From contig JAKAXN010000115.1 in the NCBI GenBank assembly GCA_021816565.1, forward strand, positions 1 through 11,748: DNA of 11,748 nucleotides. The letters run 5' to 3'. Under the pieces are notes generated by a model. The model did no database searches, was not told the DNA's origin, and worked only from the letters and a program-made list of their open reading frames with translations. A program made the position numbers and the translations under genes. Origin of the DNA: Actinomycetes bacterium. GTDB lineage: Bacteria; Actinomycetota; Acidimicrobiia; Acidimicrobiales; Palsa-688. Of the stretch, positions 1 through 7,444 are shown piece after piece (position 1 is the stretch's first letter; each line of letters opens with the position of its first letter).

Positions 1-1501
1 AGACCCGCTGCTCGTAGCTGAGCACCGAGCCCCCGGCCACGGTGGCCCGCAGCCGGTGGTAGGTGGGGGGATGGCCCCGGCTCTGGCGCATGTCGTTGGT
101 GCGGTGCCACATCAGCTTGACCGGCTTGCCCATGGCCTTGGAGATCTCCGCCGCCTCGATGGCGGCGTCGAAGAACAGGGTCCGGCCGAACGAGCCGCCG
201 CCCCGGGTGACATGGACGGTGACGTCCTGCTGGGCCAGCCCGGTCATCTTGGCCACCTCCTGGAGCAGGACGATGGGGTTCTGCAGGGGGCTCCAGATCT
301 CGGCCCGGTCCGGGCGGACGTCGGCGATGGCCACGTTCGGCTCCAGCGGGGCGTGATTGACGTAGGCCCACTCGAAGTCCAGGTCGATGCTCTTGACGTC
401 ACCGACCGGCAGGTTGGGCAGGTCCGGCACCGCCAGCGGCAGCGCCGAGGCCTTCAGCTGGTCGAAGATGTCCTGGTCGTCCAGATTTTCCGACACCGGG
501 CCGGGGGCCCATGTGGCGTCGACCGCGTTGACGGCGTCGATGACCTGGCCGAAGGTCTCGCCCCGGATGGCCACCCCGAAGGGCAACTCGGCCACGTCCG
601 TGATCCCGGACATGGCCTTGATCTGGGCCTTGTTGGTGAAGCTCTTGAGCACGCCCTTCTGCACCGGGGCCCGGCGGACCATGGTGGGCAGCGCCCCGGG
701 CACGTGCAGGTCGGTGGCGTACTTCTGCTTGCCGGTGATGATGTCCCGGGCGGCCCGCTGGGGCACCCGGGTGCCGACCAGCTTGTACTCGGAGGGGTCC
801 TTGGGGGTGGCCTGCGCCGACTGGGTGGTCGAGCTGGCGGCCAGGGGGGACAGCTCGCCGAAGGTGGCGCTGCGCCCGCCGGGGCCGTGCACCACGCCGG
901 CCGACACGCTGAGCGACCCGGCCGCCACGCCCCACTTGCGGGCGGCGGCCGCCACCAGCTGCTGGCGGGCCAGGGCGGCCGCCGTGCGCACGGGCTGGTA
1001 GAGCGTCCGCATGGTCGACGAACCGCCGGTGATCTGGTTGAACAGCAGGGCCGGATCGGCGTCGGCCAGCGTGACGATGACGTCGTCGAGCGGCACGTCC
1101 ATCTCATCGGCGATGAGCATGGCCACGCCGGTGCTGATGCCCTGGCCGTTCTCCTCCCGGGGCATGTTGAACAGCACCTTGCCGTCCTTCTGCACCACCA
1201 CCTTGATCAGCCCGTCGGTGGGCTGACAGGCCAGGATCAGCAGCTCTCCGAGGTCGGCGATGTCGGCCAGCTGCGGGGCCGACGGGATGGGTTTGAGCCC
1301 GGTCGGGGTGGGCGAGCCGAGCAGGCCGCCGAGGTCCAGGGTCTTGGCCGCCGCCGGGAGGCGGGACTCCAGCTGGGCTGCGGTGACCAGGACCGGGGCC
1401 GCCACCAGGATCCCCAGGAACTTCCTCCGGCTGTGCTTCTTGCCGGTGATCCCCTCGGACCAGGAGGCGTGCTGCTCCCCGGGAGCCGGGTTGTCATGCA
1501 T
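1..1501 (-). CDS. Xanthine dehydrogenase-family molybdopterin-binding subunit (IorB-like), N-terminal 500 residues, cut by left edge
   Basis: Probable large, molybdenum-cofactor-binding subunit of an isoquinoline 1-oxidoreductase/aldehyde-oxidase-type enzyme, acting outside the membrane after Tat export. The frame opens at ATG 1501 and stays open to the edge. The first 29 residues carry a twin-arginine motif (S24-R-R-K-F-L29) followed by a hydrophobic stretch. Residues about 95-190 match the first family segment (EENGQGISTG near 116-125, ITGGSSTMR near 157-165). Residues about 380-500 match the cofactor-binding part: NHAPLEPN at 382-389, RGGGSFGR at 433-440, GKPVKLMW at 458-465. Family members are usually somewhat over 700 residues, so roughly a third is missing to the left. 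A GGGGGA stretch (1509-1514) lies 7 nt before the start. No 2Fe-2S partner subunit is encoded upstream; it could lie beyond the left edge. The substrate cannot be told from sequence. Confidence 0.9.
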   Translation of the reverse strand, partial: MHDNPAPGEQHASWSEGITGKKHSRRKFLGILVAAPVLVTAAQLESRLPAAAKTLDLGGLLGSPTPTGLKPIPSAPQLADIADLGELLILACQPTDGLIKVVVQKDGKVLFNMPREENGQGISTGVAMLIADEMDVPLDDVIVTLADADPALLFNQITGGSSTMRTLYQPVRTAAALARQQLVAAAARKWGVAAGSLSVSAGVVHGPGGRSATFGELSPLAASSTTQSAQATPKDPSEYKLVGTRVPQRAARDIITGKQKYATDLHVPGALPTMVRRAPVQKGVLKSFTNKAQIKAMSGITDVAELPFGVAIRGETFGQVIDAVNAVDATWAPGPVSENLDDQDIFDQLKASALPLAVPDLPNLPVGDVKSIDLDFEWAYVNHAPLEPNVAIADVRPDRAEIWSPLQNPIVLLQEVAKMTGLAQQDVTVHVTRGGGSFGRTLFFDAAIEAAEISKAMGKPVKLMWHRTNDMRQSRGHPPTYHRLRATVAGGSVLSYEQRV

Positions 1502-1508
1502 GGGCAAA

Positions 1509-1514
1509 TCCCCC
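1509..1514 (-). promoter_or_regulatory. Probable ribosome binding site of the IorB-like gene
   Basis: On the minus strand a GGGGGA run ends 7 nt before ATG 1501. It is a partial match to the Shine-Dalgarno consensus but well placed, and it supports this ATG as the start. Confidence 0.5.
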
Positions 1515-1539
1515 GTTGCTAAATAGTGTCCGCGAAGAG

Positions 1540-1559
1540 ACTAGACCACAGTCACTAGT
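1540..1559. repeat. Short inverted repeat ACTAG-N10-CTAGT across the kinase stop codon
   Basis: The two perfect 5-bp arms are at 1540-1544 and 1555-1559. The right arm contains the TAG stop of the histidine kinase (1555-1557). The gap of 1502-1554 is visibly less GC-rich than its surroundings. The repeat could be a regulator site in front of the IorB-like gene or chance. It is too short and has no T-run, so I do not call it a terminator. I could not identify a convincing -35/-10 pair in the gap. Confidence 0.3.
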
Positions 1560-3603
1560 TATCTGAAGCCGAGGAGATCGGGGAAAGGTCGGCCCCCTCC
1601 CCGGCCAGCGGGAGGCGCACCGTCCAGGTCGTGCCCTGCCCGGGGGTGGAGTCCAGATCCAGGGTGCCGCGGTGGTGCTCGACCAGGCCCCGCACGATGC
1701 GGATGCCCAGCCCGGTGCCCGGGATGGCGTTGGCGGTGGCGTTGGACGCCCGGAAGAACCGCCCGCCGATCTGGGCCTGCTCGTCGAGGGGGATGCCGAT
1801 CCCGGTGTCGGCGACGGTCAGCACCACCTGCGCGGCATCGGTCCGGCTGGCCAGGGAGACCCGCCCGCCGGAGGGGGTGAACTTGACGGCGTTGGACGCC
1901 AGGTTGAGGACCATCTGCTCGAGCTGGGCGGCGTCGCCGAGGATCCGGGCCCGGCTGGCCACCCCGGAGGTGTCGAGCTCCACGCCGCCGGCTGCGGCCT
2001 GCGGGCCGAGGGTGACGGCGGCCCGGTGCAGGACCTCGTCGACGGCGACCTGCTCCGACGGGGGGACCAGGGTGCCGGCCTCGATGCGCGACACGGTCAG
2101 CAACTCGTCGACGATGTCCTGCAGCCGCCGGGTGTTGCGCTCGACGATGCCGAGCATCCGGTCCCGGTCGTCCTGCCCGGTGACGGTCCCGTCGCGCAGC
2201 ATCTCGATGTAGCCCCTCACGCTGGTCAGCGGGGTGCGCAGCTCGTGCGACACGGTGGCCACGAAATCGGCCTTGGCCCGGTCCAGGGCCTCCAGCTGGT
2301 GGACCAGCTCCCGCTCGGCGTCGAACAGCTGGGCCCGGCGGATGGCCCGGCCCACATCCGCGGCGACCGTCTCCACCGCGGCGACCTCGTCGGCATCCCA
2401 CTCCCGGGGCGACCCGTGCAGGAGAGCCAGGGTCACGACCCCCTCCTCGCCGACCGGGGCCCGGCAGGCCACCACGGTCACCACCCCGAAGGCGTCGGAG
2501 CAGGCCTGCAGGACCTCCGACGACGCCGGGTCCGACGACACCAGCACCGGCCGGTCGGCCAGGCCGGCCAGCAGGCCCGCCATCGCCGCGGCCCGGCGGT
2601 CCGCCCCGGCCATCTGGACCAGGGTGGGCAGCCCGGCGGCCCGCCACTCCACCGCCAGCTCCGGCTCTGCGCCACCGTCGGCCAGCCACAGCAGCACCCG
2701 GTCCACATCGAACGCGGTGGCGATGATCGAGGCGCAGCGCGCCAGCAGGTCCTTGGGATCGAGGTGCTCGGAGATCTCCCGGGCCACGTTGGCGGTGAGC
2801 AGCCGTAGCCGCTCCCGCCGGCGGTCGACGGTGTGGCGCCGCTCGTTCTCCCGGTCCAGGTGCTTCACCGCCCGGGCCAGGTCGACCAGCTCGGAGGTGC
2901 CCTCCTCGGCCACCCCGACCTGGCGCTCGCCCCCGGCCAGGCGCATGATGGCCCGGGTGACCGCCTCCAGCGGGGGCACTACCCGTCGCAGCAGGCGCAG
3001 CCCGGTGTAGGTCCCCGCGGTCACGGTCAGGAGCAGGAGGGCGGCGATGATGCCGTAGGCCACGTTGCGGGCCTGGTCGGCGCCGGAGCGGGCCCCGGCG
3101 ATGCGGTCGTGAACGGCGGTGGCCACCTCGGCGTTGGCCACCCGGATCCTGTCGAAGAGGGCCTTGCCGGCGTTGTCGCTGGCGGCCGAGGGGCTGATCG
3201 CCATGGTGGCCAGCGGGGACGCGTAGGTGATCCAGTCCTCGGAGTCGGCCTGCTCGGCGGCCAGGAGGGAGGACTCCCGGCGGTACGGCCGGGCCAGGGC
3301 CATGGCCTGGCCCATGGCGTCGGGGAAGGCCTCGATCCCCTGAAGGTACGGCTGGAGGAACGCCCTCTGGCCGGTCAGCTGGAACCCCCGCAGTCCGGTC
3401 TCGGCGTCGACCATGTCGGTCAGGGCCGAGGCGTTGTACGCCGAGAGCGGCTGCAGGCGGGTCACCAGCACGTCCAGCCGGTCGGTCACCGAGGCCAGGG
3501 CCACGATCCCGGCCGCGCCGAGCGCCACCGCCAGGACGTAGACCACCACGAACGACCGGCGCAGCAACACCCTCAGCGGCGTGCTTGACAGCCGGCGGAT
3601 CAC
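1555..3603 (-). CDS. Membrane sensor histidine kinase with CHASE3, HAMP and GAF domains
   Basis: A 682-residue sensor kinase. Order: transmembrane segment about 17-38; extracytoplasmic CHASE3-like domain about 40-178 (DAETGLRGFQLTG at 66-78 is typical); second transmembrane segment about 181-203; HAMP about 204-258; GAF-like domain about 280-425; HisKA with phosphoacceptor H453 (VSHELRTPLT, 451-460); HATPase with N-box N567-N571, G1 motif DTGIGIP at 599-605 and G2 motif GTGLG at 629-633. All catalytic motifs are intact. The GTG start at 3603 overlaps the glycosyltransferase stop as GTGA. The frame continues open far upstream, but that part is a GC-rich shadow of the glycosyltransferase. It probably phosphorylates the stand-alone receiver at the head of the same operon. 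The signal is unknown; CHASE3 and GAF would give separate external and cytoplasmic inputs. Confidence 0.95.
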   Translation of the reverse strand: MIRRLSSTPLRVLLRRSFVVVYVLAVALGAAGIVALASVTDRLDVLVTRLQPLSAYNASALTDMVDAETGLRGFQLTGQRAFLQPYLQGIEAFPDAMGQAMALARPYRRESSLLAAEQADSEDWITYASPLATMAISPSAASDNAGKALFDRIRVANAEVATAVHDRIAGARSGADQARNVAYGIIAALLLLTVTAGTYTGLRLLRRVVPPLEAVTRAIMRLAGGERQVGVAEEGTSELVDLARAVKHLDRENERRHTVDRRRERLRLLTANVAREISEHLDPKDLLARCASIIATAFDVDRVLLWLADGGAEPELAVEWRAAGLPTLVQMAGADRRAAAMAGLLAGLADRPVLVSSDPASSEVLQACSDAFGVVTVVACRAPVGEEGVVTLALLHGSPREWDADEVAAVETVAADVGRAIRRAQLFDAERELVHQLEALDRAKADFVATVSHELRTPLTSVRGYIEMLRDGTVTGQDDRDRMLGIVERNTRRLQDIVDELLTVSRIEAGTLVPPSEQVAVDEVLHRAAVTLGPQAAAGGVELDTSGVASRARILGDAAQLEQMVLNLASNAVKFTPSGGRVSLASRTDAAQVVLTVADTGIGIPLDEQAQIGGRFFRASNATANAIPGTGLGIRIVRGLVEHHRGTLDLDSTPGQGTTWTVRLPLAGEGADLSPISSASDN

Positions 3604-5063
3604 GGCCGGTCCGCCCCGGTGGTGGCCGCGTCGGTCGCCGGCTGGCCGAAGCCGACCCGGGTCATCTCCCCCCACACCTGCTGCTTCTTGGTCAGAGCCG
3701 CCCACAGCCCCTGGAGCTGGAACACGGCCACCGCCTGGCGGTAGCCCAGGTTCTCCACCACCGACACGGCCCCGGCCACGGCCAGGTCCCGCCAGCGGTT
3801 GTAGCGGTGGAACGACACCTCCTCGATCAGCAGCGAGGCGAACGACAGGGTCATGGCGTAGACGACGGCCACCGCCAGGTACAGCGCCCCGAACTCCAGG
3901 TTTACGGCCCCGAGGACGATGCCGGCGATCACCGCGAAGACGCCCAGCACCTCGATGATCGGGGCCAGCAACTCGAACAGGAGGTAGTACGGGAGGGCCA
4001 GCAGGCCGATGCGTCCGTAGCGGGGGTTGAGCATCATGCGGCGGTGCCGCCACAGGATCTCGGCCAGCCCCCTCGACCAGCGCCGGCGCTGGCGGGCCAG
4101 GACCGGCAGCGTGCCCGGCACCTCGGTCCACGACACCGGTTCGGCCACGAACACCAGCCGGTAGTCCTTCTTCCGGTCCCTCATCCACCGGTGGATGCGG
4201 ATGACCAGCTCCGCATCCTCGCCGATGGTGGACGGGTCCAGCCCGCCGGCCTCCACCACGATGTCGCGACGGAACATGCCGAACGCCCCGGAGATGACCA
4301 GCAGCGAGTTGAGCTCGGACCAGCCGGTGCGGCCCAGGAGGAACGCCCTCAGGTACTCGACGACCTGGATGCGGGCCACCCACTCCCGGGGCATGCGCAC
4401 CCGCGTGATCCGGCCCAGGGCCACGTCGCACCCGTTGGCCGCCCGGATCACCCCCCCGGTGCCCACCACCCGGTCCGGGTCGTCGATGAACGGCTGCACC
4501 ACGTGCAGTACGGCGTCGGCGTCGAGGATGGAGTCGGCGTCGACCATGCAGACCAGCGGGTAGCGAGCCACGTTGATACCGACGTTGATGGAGTCGGCCC
4601 GGCCGGAGTTCTCCTTCTCGACGACCACCAGCGGGGCGCTACCGGTCGGCCGGTGGATCCGCACCGGGTCCACCCGGGTGGGGATCTCGGGATCCCACAC
4701 GTACGGGGTCGCTACCAGGCCGAAGTGCGACACCAGCCGCTCCAGGGTGGCGTCCCTGGAGCCGTCGACGACGACGACCACCTCGAGCTCGGGGTAGTTG
4801 AGCGCCATCATGGCCGAGACGCTCTCGACGATGCCGGCCTCCTCGTTGTAGGCCGGCACGATGATCGACACCGGGGGCGTGAGCGAGCTGACGGCGGTCT
4901 CCTCGTAGCCGAGCAGCGGCTTCCATCTCAGGTAGCGGGCGAAGGACCGCGAAGCCAGGGCCAGCAGCACCAGGTAGCTGGTGTTGATGGCCACGAAGTA
5001 GGCCACCACGGCCCAGTCGAAGACGGCCAGCAGGTCGATCACCACATGGCGGAACGTCGTCAT
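3600..5063 (-). CDS. Processive family-2 membrane glycosyltransferase (cellulose/hyaluronan/PgaC synthase-like)
   Basis: A 487-residue inner-membrane glycosyltransferase, likely making an extracellular polysaccharide from a nucleotide sugar. One transmembrane segment lies near residues 12-37. The GT-A catalytic domain spans about 62-335: VSIIVPAYNE at 65-74, D100 in VVVDGS, the DxD motif D175-A-D177, the catalytic-base motif G281-E-D283 and the processivity motif QRRRW at 325-329. At least three more membrane segments follow between about 352 and 415, then an amphipathic C-terminal region. There is no PilZ domain, so direct c-di-GMP control like that of BcsA is not evident. The ATG start at 5063 overlaps the HEAT gene stop as ATGA and has no Shine-Dalgarno sequence of its own, which fits translational coupling. 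The product (beta-glucan, poly-N-acetylglucosamine, hyaluronan-like or other) cannot be assigned from sequence. No deacetylase or export partner is in the window. Confidence 0.93.
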   Translation of the reverse strand: MTTFRHVVIDLLAVFDWAVVAYFVAINTSYLVLLALASRSFARYLRWKPLLGYEETAVSSLTPPVSIIVPAYNEEAGIVESVSAMMALNYPELEVVVVVDGSRDATLERLVSHFGLVATPYVWDPEIPTRVDPVRIHRPTGSAPLVVVEKENSGRADSINVGINVARYPLVCMVDADSILDADAVLHVVQPFIDDPDRVVGTGGVIRAANGCDVALGRITRVRMPREWVARIQVVEYLRAFLLGRTGWSELNSLLVISGAFGMFRRDIVVEAGGLDPSTIGEDAELVIRIHRWMRDRKKDYRLVFVAEPVSWTEVPGTLPVLARQRRRWSRGLAEILWRHRRMMLNPRYGRIGLLALPYYLLFELLAPIIEVLGVFAVIAGIVLGAVNLEFGALYLAVAVVYAMTLSFASLLIEEVSFHRYNRWRDLAVAGAVSVVENLGYRQAVAVFQLQGLWAALTKKQQVWGEMTRVGFGQPATDAATTGADRP

Positions 5064-6172
5064 GAGACCCGGCCCCGCGGGGCGGACCGGTGCCGGGCCA
5101 TCTCCACCGAGCCGAGGGCCTCCTCGGCGTGGCGGGCGGCCGGGCCGCCGGCGGCCGCCACCCGCCTCAGGCTCTCCTCCCCGGCCGGGCCGAGCGCACC
5201 GAGGGCCCGGCCGGCGGCCCGGGCCACCCCCGGATCGGGGTCGCCCAGCAGCTCGGCCATGTCCGCCGCCCGCCGGCCGTCGCCGATGGCGCCCAGCGCT
5301 CCGAGCGCCACCACCCTCATCTCCCGGGGCCGGTCGGGTCCGGTGGCCTCCATCAGGGGGCCCACCGCGGCGGGGGCCCCGATCCGCCCGAGGGCCCGGG
5401 CGGCCCGGATGCGGACCTCCGGGGCACCGCTCTTCAGGGCGGAGAGGAGCACCGGCGAGGCGGCGACGCTGCGCAGCTGGCCGAGCACCTCCACCGCGGT
5501 GGCGGCCGCTGCCGGGGGGCCGTCGGCGGCCTTCCCGATCAGAGCTGCGACAGCCGGCTGGCCCATGCGCAGCAGGGCCTGGGTGACGACCCGGGCGGGC
5601 ACCGGACGGGGCCCGTCCAGCGTCTCGAGCACCGCCCGGGCGGCCGCCTCGGAGGGCAGGCGGCCGGCGGCGCGGGTCGCCACCCGGCGCACGTTGGCGT
5701 CCGGGTCGGCGAGCAGCCGGATCACCGCCGGCTGCGCCGAGGGGTCGCCCAGCAGGCCCAGCCGGTCGGCGCCGGTGGCCCGCCGCAGGGCCCTCCTGGA
5801 CCCGGTCAGGCGCAGCGATTCCTCGTAGGCCCCCCGCCGGCGCAGCACCTCCACCAACAGTTCCCTCGACGAGCCCCGCACCTTGGCTACGAGGGCCAGC
5901 AGGGAGGGCTCCACCGCCCTCCACATCCGGCGGTCGGCCCCGGCCAGACGGGCCAGGTCCCGCTCGGTCCGCGCTTCGGGGACCCCGTCGGGGGCGGGGT
6001 CCTCGTGGGCGGCCAGGGCCAGCAGCACCGGGCGGAGCGGGCCGGCCAGCCGGGCCCGGCGCCGCCCGGCCCGCAGCCGGGCCACGCGGACCACAACCAC
6101 CGCCACGGCCAGCAGGGTCACCACCGCGCTGACGCCCAGGATGGCGATCAACAGCTGGGTGAGGGTCCCCAC
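5060..6172 (-). CDS. Membrane-anchored HEAT-repeat protein
   Basis: A 370-residue protein with an N-terminal transmembrane helix (about residues 5-30) and a basic stop-transfer segment (RLRAGRRRAR). The rest is predicted cytoplasmic. From about residue 120 to 355 it is a run of alpha-helical HEAT/PBS-lyase-type repeats of roughly 30 residues, for example LLADPDANVRRVATRAAGRL at 143-162 and APEVRIRAARALGRIGAP at 240-257. I count about six or seven degenerate units. Such repeats are protein-binding scaffolds with no enzymatic role. GTG 6172 was chosen because AGGAG stands 6 nt upstream and the start follows the receiver stop by 2 nt. The ATGA overlap with the glycosyltransferase suggests an equimolar partner. 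A plausible role, by inference, is to link the receiver to the glycosyltransferase at the membrane. Confidence 0.88.
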   Translation of the reverse strand: MGTLTQLLIAILGVSAVVTLLAVAVVVVRVARLRAGRRRARLAGPLRPVLLALAAHEDPAPDGVPEARTERDLARLAGADRRMWRAVEPSLLALVAKVRGSSRELLVEVLRRRGAYEESLRLTGSRRALRRATGADRLGLLGDPSAQPAVIRLLADPDANVRRVATRAAGRLPSEAAARAVLETLDGPRPVPARVVTQALLRMGQPAVAALIGKAADGPPAAAATAVEVLGQLRSVAASPVLLSALKSGAPEVRIRAARALGRIGAPAAVGPLMEATGPDRPREMRVVALGALGAIGDGRRAADMAELLGDPDPGVARAAGRALGALGPAGEESLRRVAAAGGPAARHAEEALGSVEMARHRSAPRGRVS

Positions 6173-6174
6173 CG

Positions 6175-6549
6175 TCAGCTCCTGGTGCGGGCCAGCACCG
6201 CCTCCACCCGGCTGACGACCTCCCGCGGGCTGAACGGCTTGGGGATGTAGTCGTCGGCACCGGCGGAGAAGCTCGCTTCCACGTCCGCTTCCTGGGTGCG
6301 GGCGGTGAGCATGATGACCGGCACGGTCGCGGTGGCCGGGTCCCGCCGGACCGCCCGGCACACGTCGAGGCCCGACATGCCCGGCATGTTGAGGTCGAGC
6401 AGCAGCAGGTCCGGGGCGTCGCGGCCCACGGCGGCCAGGGCCGACGGTCCGTCACCGCAACTCGCCACCTGGTAGCCGGACTGCTCCAGCTTGAAGGTGA
6501 TCAGCTCGCGGATATCCGGGTCGTCGTCTGCAACCAGGATCGTGGTCAT
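6175..6549 (-). CDS. Stand-alone CheY-like response regulator receiver
   Basis: A 124-residue single receiver domain with no DNA-binding or enzymatic output. The acidic pocket is D8-D9-D10, the phosphoacceptor is D52 (LLLLDLNMPGMSG), the conserved threonine is T82 (MLTAR) and the lysine is K104 (YIPKPF). All are intact, so phosphorylation is expected. ATG 6549 gives exactly the start of the receiver fold; the frame is open upstream but that part looks non-homologous. No clear Shine-Dalgarno sequence is visible (GGGA is only about 2 nt away). It heads a tight block with the HEAT protein, glycosyltransferase and histidine kinase. Lacking an output domain, it should act by protein-protein contact, probably on the HEAT protein or glycosyltransferase, with the block's kinase as likely phosphodonor (inference). 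Confidence 0.93.
   Translation of the reverse strand: MTTILVADDDPDIRELITFKLEQSGYQVASCGDGPSALAAVGRDAPDLLLLDLNMPGMSGLDVCRAVRRDPATATVPVIMLTARTQEADVEASFSAGADDYIPKPFSPREVVSRVEAVLARTRS
6179..6183 (-). promoter_or_regulatory. Ribosome binding site of the HEAT-repeat gene
   Basis: A minus-strand AGGAG lies 6 nt before GTG 6172 and inside the last codons of the receiver gene. It decides the start, since the frame is open for another 63 codons upstream. Confidence 0.7.
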
Positions 6550-6607
6550 CTTCCCACATTGCCCCAATCCGGCAACTGTGTGTGACAACGCTCGGGGACG
6601 GGGGCCT
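6550..6607 (-). promoter_or_regulatory. Gap before the receiver operon, with a small inverted repeat; possible promoter region
   Basis: This 58-bp gap lies between the fructosamine-kinase stop and the receiver ATG. It holds a perfect inverted repeat with 5-bp arms TTGCC and GGCAA and a 7-nt loop (6559-6575), ending 9 nt before the ATG. A TTGTCA-like hexamer lies further upstream on the minus strand, but I find no -10 element at proper spacing. It may be an operator, an RNA hairpin near the start, or chance. There is no T-rich tail, so no intrinsic terminator is evident and read-through from the kinase gene is possible. Confidence 0.3.
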
Positions 6608-7444
6608 TCAGGCGTAGCGCCCGGCTGCCGCCACCGCGGCGGCCCGGTAGCCACCACCGAAGGCGACGGTGTGGACCAGCAGCGGGTACAGCTGCCACAG
6701 CGCCACCCGCCCGGCCCATCCGTCGTCCAGGGGTCTGACCTCCCGGTAGGCGCCCACCAGCCGGTCCGGCACCGGGCCGAACAGGGCCAGCATGGCCAGG
6801 TCCTCCTCCGGGTGGCCGCCGTGCAGCGACGGGTCGATCAGCCACGGTCGGCCGTCGTCGCCCCACACGACGTTCCCCCACCACAGGTCTCCGTGTAGCG
6901 GTGCCGGCGGGCCGGGCGGTAGGAGCTCGGGGAGCCGGGCGGCCACCGGCTCGACGGTCTGCTCCAGCCCGCAGCGCGCCGCCAGGTCCCGCAGCCGCCG
7001 TCCGTAGAACGCCGCGGCGTCGGGGGCGGGCGAGGGATCCACCCGGCAGTCGCCGATCCACGACGACCCTCCGCCCCAGCAGTCGTCGGCCACCCGGTGC
7101 AGCCGGGCCAGGTCCCGGCCCAGCTCCTCCTCCCCCGCCGGGGTCCGCTCGCCCGGCGCCACCCACCCGGTGACCAGCAGCTCTCCGTCGGCGGCGACCA
7201 CCTCCGGCACCCGGGGGCCGCCCGACGTGGCGCGGATCCGGGCCAGCCGGCGCAGGCCGGCCGCCTCGTCGGCCACCCCGGGACCGGTCTTCACCACCAG
7301 CTCGGCGCCGGCCGGCCCGGTGCCGGCCGGGGCGCGGCGCACCCGCCAGGCGTTCGGGGCCAGGCGGGCCACGACGGTGGCCTCCCGCAGCCCGGCGGGC
7401 AGCTGCTCAGCCGGGAGGGGCGGCCAGCTCGGCGATGAGGCCAC
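6608..7444 (-). CDS. Fructosamine kinase family protein (FN3K/YniA-like), likely ketosamine 3-kinase
   Basis: A 278-residue cytoplasmic kinase of the FN3K/aminoglycoside-phosphotransferase fold. The family phosphorylates the third carbon of sugars attached to protein amines, which destabilises the adduct (deglycation). Visible motifs: ATP-binding lysine K52 (LVVKTGP), catalytic loop HGDLWWGN at 184-191, metal-binding D204 in IDPSLHGGHPEEDLAML, and the family C-terminus (WQLYPLLVH...FGGGY). Length fits the roughly 285-residue norm. GTG 7444 overlaps the phosphatase gene by 38 nt and is needed to include the N-terminal lobe; no Shine-Dalgarno sequence is visible. Bacterial members often prefer ribulosamines or erythrulosamines over fructosamines, so the exact substrate is open. 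Confidence 0.9.
   Translation of the reverse strand: MASSPSWPPLPAEQLPAGLREATVVARLAPNAWRVRRAPAGTGPAGAELVVKTGPGVADEAAGLRRLARIRATSGGPRVPEVVAADGELLVTGWVAPGERTPAGEEELGRDLARLHRVADDCWGGGSSWIGDCRVDPSPAPDAAAFYGRRLRDLAARCGLEQTVEPVAARLPELLPPGPPAPLHGDLWWGNVVWGDDGRPWLIDPSLHGGHPEEDLAMLALFGPVPDRLVGAYREVRPLDDGWAGRVALWQLYPLLVHTVAFGGGYRAAAVAAAGRYA

Noticed and set aside
56..1522. Plus-strand open frame of 488 codons at the left end
   Set aside because: It is antisense to the IorB-like gene, whose minus-strand protein carries clear family motifs and a Tat leader. The plus-strand translation is Gly/Arg/His-rich with no recognisable domain.
3604..4431. Upstream extension of the kinase frame by 276 codons
   Set aside because: It lies entirely within the glycosyltransferase gene in another frame, and the extra sequence is Gly/Arg/Pro-rich without homology. 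The kinase starts at GTG 3603.
3585..5828. Plus-strand open frame of 747 codons
   Set aside because: It is antisense to the glycosyltransferase and HEAT genes, with the composition typical of GC-rich shadow frames. The real proteins on the minus strand have all family motifs.
5064..6455. Upstream extension of the glycosyltransferase frame
   Set aside because: It overlaps the HEAT and receiver genes in another frame and has no domain. The true start is the ATGA overlap at 5063.
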